Numbered from the stretch's first letter, positions 28,060-38,538 are shown. The stretch: DNA of 64,000 nt from Rhizomucor pusillus (GCA_900175165.2 FWWN02000697.1:62001-126000); one strand, 5' to 3'. Notes: generated by a model not told the origin, from the letters alone. Numbers and translations: made by a program.

Positions 28060-28306
28060 TCTCATGGCCGCGGAGTTTGCGGCCTGGTGCCTGATCATCA
28101 CTGGCAAAACAATGCGGCGCAATGACGCTCGTAGCAGCATATCAGGAATCCTGTTTATTGGGTCAAAAGCTGGGGAAGGGAGAGGAGTGGAAACGTAAAA
28201 AAGAAAATAAAAAAGGTACTTCTAATAAAGTTATCTTAGACTTTTTTGGTTGCTCTTTCTATCACCAGGGCCTCATTGCGCCGCTCGGGTGTCCTAAAAC
28301 CATGTT

Positions 28307-29011
28307 TCAGCTTTCCACACCGCCTTCTTTCTTATACAAACTGTCTCGGTTACCTGGCAGCATCACTGCACTGTGCGCTGCTGTCGTCAGTTTACCAAAA
28401 TCTTGCTGTGCTGAGATATCCAATGCTGTAGACGATTGCAGCATGCTACTGAATGACTCGTAGTCATTGGCTTGAGGAGTTTGAGGCGGAATAACGCTGA
28501 CCGGGCCCATGCTTCGCTGGTGTTGCTGCTGCTGCTTCTGTGCAAGGCTTACAGGACAATCTTTGTGGGCATACAGCAAAGATCTCAGATGCATAACTTC
28601 ATCTCTAAGCGCACAGATATGCATCTGCAGTTGCTCGTTATCTGCCGTCAGGAAATCTGCCTTTGCTTGGAGATCGTTGAGCCATTGCTTTTTGCGTTGT
28701 CTGCATTTTAGAGCAGCTACAGACATGGTAAATACTTTGCAGCTAATTTTTATCATGTACTTTTTTTTTCCTATTTCGCTACCTTGGCGATTCCGTTCGA
28801 GAAAGTTTTTACGCTTTTCGTCGTCGTCCATATATTTTCTGGATCGGCATCTTCGTTTGTTGTTGTTGTTGTTGTTGTTACTGCTAGCACCGGAACCATT
28901 TGTATTTGCGCAGTTGTTGACGCTATTACTATTGTTCTCAGTGCTGCCAGCTGACGACGACGATGATAGTCCGTCCGGAATCTGGGTACTATTAGGTGTC
29001 CAAAGCATCAT
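28307..29011 (-). CDS. bZIP transcription factor, ATF/CREB type
   Basis: Two exons (29011-28783 and 28716-28307) give 212 residues. The N-terminus is low-complexity (Ser and Asn runs, including seven Asn). The basic region spans the intron: DDEKRKNFLERNRQ joins AALKCRQRKKQWLNDL, matching the RNRxAAxKCRxRKK signature of Atf1/Sko1/ATF2 factors. The leucine zipper follows (heptads in LNDLQAKADFLTADNEQLQM and LRDEVMHLRSLLYAHKDCPV). The tail is Gln/Ser-rich. In fungi this class mediates osmotic and oxidative stress responses downstream of p38/Hog1-type kinases. Here the long N-terminal half with kinase-docking motifs seen in Atf1 is missing, so it is a short relative. Confidence 0.88.
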   Translation of the reverse strand: MMLWTPNSTQIPDGLSSSSSAGSTENNSNSVNNCANTNGSGASSNNNNNNNKRRCRSRKYMDDDEKRKNFLERNRQGSEIGKKKYMIKISCKVFTMSVAALKCRQRKKQWLNDLQAKADFLTADNEQLQMHICALRDEVMHLRSLLYAHKDCPVSLAQKQQQQHQRSMGPVSVIPPQTPQANDYESFSSMLQSSTALDISAQQDFGKLTTAAHSAVMLPGNRDSLYKKEGGVES

Positions 29012-29398
29012 TAGATAAAGATAAGAAGCACAACAACATCATTCAGACATTTTAAAACGGTGGACCATCGTTTCGGATATGCGTCGGCTCGAGCAAGCAC
29101 AAGCCCTGCTTTAGCCGAACTATCAAAAACGCACTGGACCCAAAGCGTGCCGAAAATAGCAATAGGTAGGGTGGAAAACCTAAAGTTTCCTGTAAGGTTA
29201 CAAAGACGCATAACGCCATATTTTTGCTTTTTAATATCATCGTGGCACCATCAAAAAGATATGTACTAGATATACAAATGGGAAGTAGAAAAGGGAGGAA
29301 AACAATAAGTTACACTGCTACAACATTGCGATGGAAACTGTTTATGCAAAGAAGAAGAAGAAAGAAATGAGGAAATAGGATAGAAGAGGGAGAGAGGA
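29012..29398. other. Intergenic region between bZIP and AT-hook genes
   Basis: No gene seen. Both neighbours are on the minus strand, so this holds the bZIP promoter and the AT-hook gene 3' flank. A purine-rich tract runs along 29345-29400. Confidence 0.45.
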
Positions 29399-30151
29399 CT
29401 ATGTACACTGCTGGCCGTTGCTTCTTTTTCTCCTTGTGCCTGCCAGCTCTTTCCATACAAAACACGAATTGCCTGCAATGTGCATCTTTGGTTTCCGCCC
29501 TCGTTTTCGCTGTGGTACAGGCAAGACCGTGTCCATGTCTGAACTCGAAAAGGCAGCTACGGAGCCATCCAGCACTGATTTTTGCTGGTTCGCATTGGAC
29601 GCTGCTTGCTCAGCCGACTGCTTGACATCCCAAACCGTAGGTGTCAGGAATGTGAATTTGCCCTGCTCCGCTTCACGCATAATCGGGGGCCGGCCTCGAC
29701 GACGTTTCAGCAGAGGGTTACCGTCCGACGACGTTTTGATTTCGGTGGGTGGCGGGTGATCGGAAATGACAGAGGGAGAAGGCGGTGCAGCAGCAGCTGC
29801 TGGACGAGAACATGGCTGCTGCTGCTGGTGTTGTTGATGTTTCGGAGAGAATACGGAGGAGGATGCGCACCAGGGAGCGCTGGTGCTGGCAAAGCTCGAC
29901 CTTTTGTTGGGCAGTGGGGGATCATTGCCGTGAATTGGCGGTAACCATGCAACTTCATCCACATCGTCGTCAAATGCGGAACAAGGAGTGTGTGGTCGAG
30001 GAGAAACAGAGGATGATCTCGATACTGGCGATATCGGTGCTGACAGCAGCAGCGAGGGCGGCGACGGTGTTGGTGGACGTTCCAAAAGGATAGAAGGTGG
30101 TGAGCACGGTTGATTCAGCAGAACTGATATTGATGGTAACTTGGTTTCCAT
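29399..30151 (-). CDS. AT-hook DNA-binding protein, Pro/Ser-rich
   Basis: This single-exon gene encodes 250 residues. The first 150 are Pro/Ser-rich (PPSILLERPPTPSPPS) with Gln and Ala runs. Two AT-hook-like motifs follow: KRRRGRPPIM near residue 155 and QRKRGRKPKM near residue 222, each with the R-G-R/K-P core that binds the minor groove of AT-rich DNA. Between and after them are conserved-looking blocks (KFTFLTPTVWDVKQ, IAGNSCFVWKELAG) that might be a small undescribed domain. A basic C-terminus (TRRKRSNG) could act in nuclear import. A TATA box sits about 75-81 bases upstream. Function is unknown beyond chromatin or DNA binding. Confidence 0.75.
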   Translation of the reverse strand: METKLPSISVLLNQPCSPPSILLERPPTPSPPSLLLSAPISPVSRSSSVSPRPHTPCSAFDDDVDEVAWLPPIHGNDPPLPNKRSSFASTSAPWCASSSVFSPKHQQHQQQQPCSRPAAAAAPPSPSVISDHPPPTEIKTSSDGNPLLKRRRGRPPIMREAEQGKFTFLTPTVWDVKQSAEQAASNANQQKSVLDGSVAAFSSSDMDTVLPVPQRKRGRKPKMHIAGNSCFVWKELAGTRRKRSNGQQCT

Positions 30152-30225
30152 GAAAGTATAAGAATTTACGAAAGCAAAAAAGGTTCGTCAAGATAAAGAA
30201 GCAGCTAAGGAATGGACACTGAACG

Positions 30226-30232
30226 CTTTATA
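30226..30232 (-). promoter_or_regulatory. TATA box of the AT-hook gene
   Basis: TATAAAG on the minus strand, 75-81 bases upstream of the ATG at 30151. Confidence 0.45.
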
Positions 30233-31237
30233 CCAAATATGACGAAAATTGCGTTTTCCAGGAAAGCAAACAGAAGCTCAGGAAGACTTGGGCATCCAAT
30301 GAAAATGGGCGCCAACATTTTCCGTACTTTCTTACTTCCTTATTTACAACTCCAAAAAAGCCAAATATGTGAGCGGCAGGCTGTGCACGTGGGGTGGGGT
30401 TGGGCGGTGCTGCCATACCTAAAAGTAGCATCATCCCCTATATTTCAGACAAAGAGCTGCCTTGTTTTTTATTCCACAGAGAACATCTGGAAACCGCTGA
30501 CAAAGGGGTGGTCCAAGTGAAACATTGCATTTTACGCTCCAGAAAGGAAATTTCCGTTTCACTGAGTGCCGTTTCCGGGGTAACCATCAGTGCGACACCT
30601 GCTGACTTTGCCACTTTCCCCCAAAGACAACGCTTCTTCGATGGCTTTTCCTTACCCAATTATTTGTAATTACTTGGCAAACATGCCCGGATGAATCGAA
30701 TCACACGCTGTCCCTTCCCAGGAATACATACATATTAATATCTATCTCTCTTTTTTTCCTTTCAACTAGAACATTAATCGAAGCTGATGATGTCTGTAGT
30801 TGCCGGCTAATAATTTATACAACCCTTCTTCCTATGCGTGCGGAAAAGGTAAATATTGATACACCGCTGCTACCGTGCGTTAGATCCTTTAAGCCTTTTT
30901 TCTGTCTTGTGTACTGTATTTCCGAAAAATACAGTCGCGTTTTGCAGATGCATTCGGCGGACTTGCTAAGCTAAGCATGACGCTAATAAACGACATTAGT
31001 TGACGCATTTCACAAACCTGTCTAGAAATGTGACAAAGCCATGCCGAGCTCCTCCCGCCAAGTGCATGCAAGCCGCAGTGCATAGTTCAGATGGTGAGCA
31101 TTAAGAACATATTTTAGGAAAAGAATGACACTTACTGAATAACTGTTACTCGTTTTCTCATTGTGTGTTTAAATGTGTATCCTATCTATCTGTCACCCAT
31201 GATCTCATACTGCAACCCGCCATCGTATGTTATCGAT
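30233..31237. other. 1-kb region without a recognised gene
   Basis: The left part is the upstream region of the AT-hook gene and has several C-run/G-run elements (around 30388-30410 and 30432-30440). The right part flanks the transposon relic. Frames shorter than 105 codons on both strands lack features. Confidence 0.4.
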
Positions 31238-31340
31238 TTATCGTGAGAGGTAGCGGCCCTTCATGTGCGGATACCAGTCCATCTCATCCATTGTGGCCTT
31301 CAAGAAGCTTAGGTAATGACCTGTTACTGTCCCTGTGCTC

Positions 31341-31819
31341 NNNNNNNNNNNNNNNNNNNNNNNNNNNNNNNNNNNNNNNNNNNNNNNNNNNNNNNNNNNN
31401 NNNNNNNNNNNNNNNNNNNNNNNNNNNNNNNNNNNNNNNNNNNNNNNNNNNNNNNNNNNNNNNNNNNNNNNNNNNNNNNNNNNNNNNNNNNNNNNNNNNN
31501 NNNNNNNNNNNNNNNNNNNNNNNNNNNNNNNNNNNNNNNNNNNNNNNNNNNNNNNNNNNNNNNNNNNNNNNNNNNNNNNNNNNNNNNNNNNNNNNNNNNN
31601 NNNNNNNNNNNNNNNNNNNNNNNNNNNNNNNNNNNNNNNNNNNNNNNNNNNNNNNNNNNNNNNNNNNNNNNNNNNNNNNNNNNNNNNNNNNNNNNNNNNN
31701 NNNNNNNNNNNNNNNNNNNNNNNNNNNNNNNNNNNNNNNNNNNNNNNNNNNNNNNNNNNNNNNNNNNNNNNNNNNNNNNNNNNNNNNNNNNNNNNNNNNN
31801 NNNNNNNNNNNNNNNNNNN
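31341..31819. other. Assembly gap (479 Ns)
   Basis: All bases are N. The gap lies inside the transposase relic, which suggests that repetitive sequence blocked assembly. The true length may differ from 479. Confidence 0.99.
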
Positions 31820-32248
31820 ACTGCTCCAAGACAACCGAAGGGTTCTCATCGACGTACTCTAGAATGACCTTCTTATGCTCTTGACCAAGGATACGCGGCG
31901 ACCATTCTTCTTACGCTTCGCGAATATGCTATCCGGATTCACCTCATACTGTTTGGCCCATCTTTGAGCTGTACGGACATGAATACCTAACTGTTTTGCG
32001 GCAGCTGAGGCACTCAGAACTTTCTCAAACATCAGTTTGAAGAATCTGACTTTGTCCTGATCTGTGTAGAGCGTGTACACTCGCTTGATCGACGCTTCTC
32101 TCATGCAAACATCCACATCCTTTTTTACGTCATCAGTCTGCATGGCGTCTGATCGGCCATCGCTCTCGCGAGTTCGATTACGCAAATACTGTGTGTATGA
32201 ACTTAGCGTTTCAAGAGCATACTGCTCTTCGTCGACGACATAGTCCAT
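31820..32248 (-). pseudogene. Transposase N-terminal fragment, frameshifted
   Basis: From the ATG at 32248 the frame runs for 129 codons: an acidic lead, then the helix-turn-helix region (VLSASAAAKQLGIHVRTAQR) and a basic segment. It ends at a stop near 31859. Shifting frame near 31897 restores a continuing protein (LGQEHKKVILEYVDENPSVV) up to the gap edge. That peptide is the expected continuation of such transposases, so a one- or two-base indel has broken the gene, or the base calls beside the gap are wrong. A TATATAAAG box at 32394-32386 could be its old promoter. Confidence 0.65.
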
Positions 32249-32341
32249 GGGCTCAGGTCTGCCGCATTCGACGACAGCATTGCCTTGCCATCTTCATAAA
32301 AAACTGGACGCTCATCTTGTGATCTGAAATTTCAACCGCAC

Positions 32342-32480
32342 GATGTCGCAGGAAGGAGGAAAGCTGGCCTAAACATGTTTACATGCTTTATATACTCTTG
32401 GAGGTTCTAAGCTTTGTACCGGAAGATGCGACATCTGATTTGTCAGCGCTGCGAAATCTATTTTTGGAAAATGCGACATC
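32342..32480. repeat. Three copies of a GATGTCGCA/TGCGACATC motif beside the transposon relic
   Basis: GATGTCGCA at 32342-32350 is the inverse of TGCGACATC found at 32427-32435 and again at 32472-32480. The two direct copies and one inverted copy lie 95-230 bases outside the transposase start. They could be subterminal transposase-binding repeats of the element, or local chance. Confidence 0.5.
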
Positions 32481-33397
32481 CACACCTGGGAGAATTTAAT
32501 TTATGGAAAGAGTGTACATGGTAATGATAGTACATGGCAATGAAAATGATTCATGTCACGTCGTATATCGGACATTTTTTTCGTCCATCTACTTAACACT
32601 TTCTTATCTACGGGAGCATTTTTGATCTAGAGCCGAAACTACTCAAGTAAGCGGGTGGCAGCTCGTGGGAATAGAGACTGCCGAAAAAAGTACATCAAGA
32701 TCGACTACGTATTGCGTCTTTGTAAACCCCAGGATCCTATGCAAGTTACTGCACGATCATCTGGTATTGACAATGCATCAGTTTCTGCAACGACTTTTTG
32801 CTGAACGAACCGGCCGTGCGTAGTAGCATGTCTCTTCTAAATGGTCTTGGAAGCTGCTGGTTGTATTATACTAGCCTCCTAATTTGTATTTCATATCTTT
32901 AAATGCGTGCGTTGACCACAAATTCATGTCATCAATCAGACTCTTGCAAAGTTCAACGTAAAGGCATGAGATCCCAAAAAGTAAATAATTTCCCACAATT
33001 ATGCTGATCGGGCATAATAGTTTACCATGGCCGTAGCTGCGCTTAGCGATCGAAAGATACAAATTGTGACATGAAGAACGTATTCCGCTAAGAGCTCTTT
33101 CATAAAATATTTGCTAAACGTAGTGATAAATAAGTATTGTCAACCCTTCCCCAACTGCTACTGTATATTTGCAAAAGCACATCCAGAACCGAAATAACCT
33201 AAAGTTCAAGATCTAGCTTCAACTCACTGTCATGTTATACTGGAGCGTGTAAGAAGATTGTATAATATCCAAGTTTAGAAAGACAAATAAATCGTATGAA
33301 CAACACAGATTTGCTCAAAATAGACATTATGCTTTATTTATCACGTGTTCCTTTTTTATGCACAAAGAAAAAGAATAAGGAGAGAAGGGAAAAAACA
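32481..33397. other. 0.9-kb intergenic region left of the carotenoid locus
   Basis: No gene recognised. It is the 3' flank of carRP and AT-rich. The only frame over 60 codons (32871-33062 minus) has no features. Confidence 0.45.
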
Positions 33398-35265
33398 TCA
33401 CTCTACAACGAAAGCTCGTTGTTTTCCCTTTCGCTCTTTTGGCATTTGGATCGGTTCATGTTTCCAATCAGAGAATCCATACACATTCTTGAGTACAATC
33501 CAGACGCGGTTGAACCCTCGTACATGTGCTCTGTCTGGGTATCCTTGAGCTTCCTTGACTGCATCGCCGATTGAGGTGTAAACAGCGCAAGCGGCACGGA
33601 CTCCACCTCGGCAGGCAGGCGGTAGACGCTCAATACCGCGGTCAGCACGCGCTGTAATTTCTGTCGCGCCGTTGATAAGCTGGAGCGCCAATTCTCGCAG
33701 ACGTGCATCTCCCAACTTGCGTGCAGAGCCTTTCTTCAGAAGATCATATTCTTGCTTTGACAACCAGATGCGAGGCACGTACGACCGTCCAAGCTGTTGA
33801 CTGTCTGTCACGATATCGCGTGCAATGTTGATGAACTGCAAAGCAAGTCCCATATCTCGAGCGCGAGCAATCGTCCACTGCTTGGTAGTCGGATCAACAA
33901 CGTCACTGGTTGCTATGATAAGCCGGGTGCACATTTCGCCAACGCTGCTAGCGACACAAGCGGAATATTTGACCAAATCCTTTTCATCTGCCACAGGTCG
34001 ACGTTCCAAGTCCCACGCGTAGCCATCCAGGAGCTCATTCACTGCATCGATTTCTAAAAACGGACGCAGGCGAGTAAATGCGCGAAATGAAGCGATGCAG
34101 TCGTCCGGCAATCGGCCCTTGTAAGAATCCCAGTCGATTTCTGTCTCTGTAAACATATCCTTGACAAATTCGCGGACGAGTATTAGCTGCTGCTTCCTCT
34201 TCTCCACAGGCACTTGCTCGCAGTCTGCCAAGTCGTCAGTCGCACGACAGAAACCATAGAGAATACCGAGATCCTGCCGGACGTTGAGTGGAAAGACCGC
34301 AGATGCCGTGTAGAATGAAAACGAAGCTTCCCGGAGAATACGCCAAGTCGTATGGATGTCTTGCAGCAATTCGGGATCAATAGCCTGGTCAGGGAGCAAA
34401 AATGCCTTGGTCAATTGAATCAAATTAAAGCTTGAAGCAGTAGTATCTTGAGAAGTAAGATGGAGAATAGCTTGAGCGCGGTCAATCGCGCACGTGGCAA
34501 ATACCAGGACGGTGTTGATGAGTCCAAAGAACATGAATTCTTCCAAGGGTAGGTTGGGTACCACCATCCGACCGGTGCTTGTACGGAGCGAGATGTGCCA
34601 GGTGCCAGCACCGATGGCAACAGTATCGACCCAGCATAGGTAGATGGTAGGCAAAACAATAGAGATCAAGACTGACTGCCAGCGTCGAAGCATGTATTCT
34701 CCTGCACCGTACCAAAGCAGAGCAAAGACAGGGCAAACGTACCAGAGAATGCACGAGCCGTAGAAAAGACGGGTATCTGGGATAGTCGTGTTCTGGAAAC
34801 AAGAACTGATCAGTGAATTTGAAAAGCATTCGCTAACAGCCAATTTATAAAATAAATCCAACATACCCAAGCTTTCACAGCGATGGCCAGAAAAACAGCG
34901 ATAGGTGTTAAGCGAACAAAGATGGATTGGAGGATAGGAGTATTAGACTTGATGAACACACTCGGGAGGCGCCAGCGCATAACGAGGTTGGTAAAGGCAA
35001 CAGTCATAAGCGACATGATGATAAAAAACATGTACTCTTCTAGTGGCACGTATCCAATCACTGCCGTGACACAATTTGGACAGTACCACCATGCACGATG
35101 ATAAACAATATAGTTGTCCCAAGGAGAGGCTGTCATAAAGGCCACGGCGCTGAGAAAGACATATTTCAGCTGATCTTGCGAGGAATGGAAGGGACGGAGG
35201 AGGAAGAAGAGGATTGCCAGCACCGGCAGTGTATAGTATAAGTGAACTTCCATGTACGTGAGCAT
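33398..35265 (-). CDS. carRP: Bifunctional lycopene cyclase / phytoene synthase
   Basis: This protein makes phytoene from two geranylgeranyl diphosphates and later cyclises lycopene to beta-carotene. Exons 35265-34867 and 34792-33398 give 597 residues. The N-terminal cyclase (R) domain is polytopic, with two related membrane repeats marked by VPLEEYMFF (residues 73-81) and LPLEEFMFF (about 214-222). The synthase (P) domain has both Asp-rich substrate motifs, ATDDLAD (about 317-323) and RDIVTD (about 458-463). The C-terminus is basic. Start [16 protein letters not shown] matches the family. The single intron lies in the cyclase domain. carB is divergent from it across a 582-bp shared promoter. 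Light and mating-signal (trisporate) control is known for this pair in relatives. Confidence 0.97.
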
Positions 35266-35847
35266 ATTAGGCGGATGAGGGAGGAGGAATTAAACCTGTT
35301 TGTAGTAGTAAATTTACGAGAAAGAACGAGACTAAGAAACGAGTGAAACTGTCGAACTGGATAGTGATAATCTATTTATCACCACTTTTATAAGACATCT
35401 TCAGTGGCAAAAACCTGTTCCGTGGTTTGATTCTTGGACAGCTTCTAGGTAGGAGCAATCAATTAGAGATAGGTGACGGACAAAGACCATATCTGGAAGA
35501 ACAATCAGGTTTGCGGTAGGATGGTCGATTGCTGCCAAGTGTGGGTCGATCGTGTGAGTTTCCCGACAAGGCAGTGCTGCGATTTGCCTTGCATTGGAGA
35601 CAATGAAATGCTACACTCTCCTTGATGCTCTGGTTGACACTGGGTCTTCAGCTCCTAATTACATTGCAGAGAAACTTCGTTGAAACCCATCTTCGGTGTG
35701 TTACAGCGCTAAATATGCACAAACACGCTGATCGATACACATTTAAGCTTTGACATTTTTGAGAAATAAAAGCAAGCCTCATTTTTCTTTGCTTTCTTAT
35801 TCTTCTTTATCCACTTGGTCATTTTACTGCAATTACCTTTTGCATTC
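35266..35847. promoter_or_regulatory. Bidirectional carRP/carB promoter
   Basis: The 582 bases between the two ATGs must drive both carotenoid genes. On the minus strand CTTATAAAA at 35394-35386 is a TATA candidate for carRP, about 125 bases from its ATG. For carB, AAATAAAAG around 35763-35771 is a weaker one. GATCGA occurs as its inverse at 35546-35551 and directly at 35730-35735; this hexamer resembles the element bound by white-collar photoreceptor complexes in Neurospora. A short retropepsin-like peptide frame lies at 35603-35683. Confidence 0.85.
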
Positions 35848-37679
35848 ATGACGAACGGCAAACATGTTGTTGTTATCGGTGCCGGTGTTGGTGGCACTGC
35901 CATTGCTGCGAGACTCGCGCGTCAAGGATTCCAAGTTACGGTTGTTGAAAAGAACGACTTTAGCGGTGGTCGTTGTTCACTTATCCACCACAATGGCCAT
36001 CGATTTGATCAAGGACCGTCGCTTTATCTCATGCCAAAGCTTTTCAAGGAAGCATTCGAAGACCTGGACGAGAAGATTGAAGACCACCTGGAGCTCCTGC
36101 GGTGCGAAAACAACTACAAGGTGCATTTCGACGACGGTGACGCTATCCAGCTCTCCTCGGATCTTACGCGGATGAAGCCCGAACTGGAACGCATCGAAGG
36201 TGTCAATGGTTTTGGCCGTTTCTTGGATTTTCTCGGCGAGACGCATGTGCATTACGAGCGTGGTACTACGCTAGCCATCAAGCAAAACTTTGAAAGCTTG
36301 TGGCATCTTATCAAGACAGAGTATTTCCCTGAAGTCTTCCGGTTGCACCTCTTTGATCAGATCTATGCTCGTGCATCAAAATACTTCAAAACAAAGAAAA
36401 TGCGCATGGCATTCACTTTTCAAACGATGTATATGGGGTGAGTTTACTATCAACGCATGTCCCAAGAATTTCATTGTGTGTGTTTTCGCTAACTGAGAAG
36501 AAAATAATAATAATAATAATTAGCATGTCTCCTTACGATGCGCCCGCGGTATACAGTCTGCTGCAATACACGGAATTCGCAGAGGGGATCTGGTATCCTC
36601 GGGGTGGTTTCAACATGGTTGTGCAGGAACTGGAAGCTATTGCCCGCGACAAATACGGCGCCAAGTTTATTTACAATGCTCCCGTTGCCAAGATTAATGT
36701 TTCTGACAAGGAAAAACGTGCCAGTGGCGTGACACTCCAAGATGGAACTGTAATTAATGCCGACGCAGTGGTTTGCAACGCTGATTTGGTCTACGCTTAT
36801 CACCACCTGCTTCCTCCCTGTCGCTGGACTCAAAGGACATTGGCAAATAAGAAATTGACATCGTCTTCCATCTCTTTCTACTGGTCCCTATCCAGAGTCG
36901 TGCCTGAACTTGATGTCCACAATATTTTCCTCGCTGAGGCTTACAAGGAAAGTTTTGATGAGATCTTCAAGAATTACACGCTTCCGTCTGAACCTTCGTT
37001 CTACGTCAATGTGCCCTCCCGCATCGATCCCTCTGCAGCGCCTCCCGGCAAAGACTCGATGATTGTGCTGGTCCCTATCGGGTATATGCGCCAAGGTGAA
37101 ACGCCTGATTACGACTCACTCGTCAAGCGCGCACGCCGCATGGTGTTGGAAGTCTTGCACCGTCGGTTAGGCCTTGAAAACTTTCATGAGCTGATTGAAC
37201 ACGAACAAGTGAATGATCCCAGTGTCTGGCAGCAAAAGTTCAACCTCTGGCGAGGATCAATCCTTGGCTTGTCGCATGATGTCTTCCAAGTGCTGTGGTT
37301 CCGGCCATCTACCAAGGATTCAACTGGCCGGTACGACAATCTGTTCTTCGTCGGCGCATCGACGCATCCAGGCACAGGCGTCCCGATCGTTTTGGCGGGT
37401 AGCAAATTGACAGCGAACCAAGTCTGTGCACACTTTGGTGAGATCCCCAAGCCAAGGAAGCAGGTCCTCGAGCCTGCTCGCAAGTATGAGCCCGAGCAAG
37501 CATCACACTCGTCCTCTCACTGGATGCCGCTGCTTTCCCTCTTTTTGCTTGTTTTGGCCTTCTTTGCAGCTTTCCCGGCAAACCAAAAGCATAACATGAC
37601 TGCTGCGTCTTTTATTAATGCCAGGTTGCCTCTACCTTTCCGCGTAGTGCATGCTCAGAATTACAAAGATAATATTTAG
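35848..37679 (+). CDS. carB: Phytoene dehydrogenase (desaturase)
   Basis: CarB desaturates phytoene stepwise to lycopene using FAD. Exons 35848-36437 and 36524-37679 give 581 residues, the usual Mucorales length. The N-terminal dinucleotide-binding motif is VVVIGAGVGGTAIAARLA, followed by the GGRCSLI segment. The C-terminal bacterial-type phytoene dehydrogenase signature appears as FFVGASTHPGTGVPIVLAGS. A hydrophobic segment near residue 550 (WMPLLSLFLLVLAFFAAF) anchors the protein in the membrane, as in other fungal CarB/Al-1 proteins. The start ATGACGAACGGC precedes the FAD motif by only a few codons. The intron ends in an AAT/TAA repeat before its acceptor. Confidence 0.97.
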
Positions 37680-37875
37680 ATCAAGTACTACTGTCTACTA
37701 ACCTGTTTAAAGTACAAAGCAAAATAAACATCAATGCAGTTGTTTACTTGTTGTCCCAATTAAGCCATTTAGTTTGTTTATATTCCGTGAGGGTGCCATC
37801 CCCTCTTTTGCTGTTGTATTAAAACCAGTCTTCTTTTTTGGCTTGGTGCATTTTTTATTTCTTGTTGTCGGCTCA

Positions 37876-38538
37876 ATGGATAGGCTACGAAGCTACGCTG
37901 CATCTCATACTTTGCCTGGAAGAGGCTCAAGATACCATGCATTCCAAGTAGATGATTCTTATGAAGGGGATTCTGCCGACCCTCCTCCGTATACCCCGCC
38001 GCCTGTTATCCTGCAGACAAAACCCACGTTCTGGAGCCCTAGAAAGACGCCTCCTTCAAACCACACACTGTGGCGCCTAAAACGGCGTAGAAACGACACT
38101 GCTACTGCTCCTGTCAACCGGGACACCTCAGATGCGTACTCAGCAGCTGTAGTACCAGAGGACGGGACAGCAACAATGTCATCTTCCACAGCAGCAAGAA
38201 CGTTGTGGTCAAAAGCAGTGAAACTAAGACATGCTTCACATGCAGACGACGACAATGCATCGGATATCTTACCTTTGACTTTCTCGCTGGCAGGACCACC
38301 CCCACCCCCGTACACTACCACCACCACTAGCAGCAGCAACAGCAGATCAGACGTCATATCCACGAGGAACCATGAGCGGCATCATCATCAGCAGCAGCAG
38401 CAGCAGGGCAGTGACAGGTTCGAAATGCAGGAAATACCCGCAAGCAGCCGGCATGCAGTTATCTATGGCTGCGCCGCAACAGCAGAGCCAAGCTTGATTA
38501 ATAATGATCATGATCGCAACAAGTGTTCTATCATGTAG
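37876..38538 (+). CDS. Small PPxY-motif protein with C-terminal CaaX box, unknown function
   Basis: This single-exon frame encodes 220 residues from the ATG at 37876 (MDRLRSYAASHTLPGR). I recognise no fold. The sequence is low-complexity and hydrophilic, with two PPxY motifs (DPPPYTPPP near residue 38 and PPPPPYTTT near residue 145), a Ser/Thr-rich stretch and a His/Gln run. It ends in NKCSIM, a good CaaX prenylation signal: Cys, two small or aliphatic residues, then Met, which favours farnesyl. PPxY motifs bind WW domains such as those of Rsp5/Nedd4 ligases. I infer a membrane-tethered adaptor, perhaps for ubiquitination. An upstream in-frame ATG exists but its added segment looks like leader DNA. 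Confidence 0.7.
   Translation: MDRLRSYAASHTLPGRGSRYHAFQVDDSYEGDSADPPPYTPPPVILQTKPTFWSPRKTPPSNHTLWRLKRRRNDTATAPVNRDTSDAYSAAVVPEDGTATMSSSTAARTLWSKAVKLRHASHADDDNASDILPLTFSLAGPPPPPYTTTTTSSSNSRSDVISTRNHERHHHQQQQQQGSDRFEMQEIPASSRHAVIYGCAATAEPSLINNDHDRNKCSIM

Larger units (their letters stand above)
31238..32248 (-). mobile_element. Relic of a DDE-type (Tc1/mariner- or IS630-like) DNA transposon
   Basis: Two transposase pieces on the minus strand flank the assembly gap. The 5' piece (32248-31820) encodes an N-terminal region with a helix-turn-helix of the Tc1/mariner type (SAAAKQLGIHVRTAQRWAKQ). The 3' piece (31340-31238) encodes GTVTGHYLSFLKATMDEMDW, a stretch typical of the region before the second catalytic Asp. 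It then hits a stop where the catalytic Asp-Asn block would be expected. Ends and target-site duplication were not identified, so the limits given are only those of recognisable coding sequence. Confidence 0.7.

Noticed and set aside
28472..29018. Leucine/cysteine-rich plus-strand frames opposite the bZIP gene
   Set aside because: They are shadows of the Asn, Gln and Ser codon runs; the bZIP signature fixes the coding strand.
31165..31884. Long open frames spanning the N run on both strands
   Set aside because: They exist only because N codons contain no stops.
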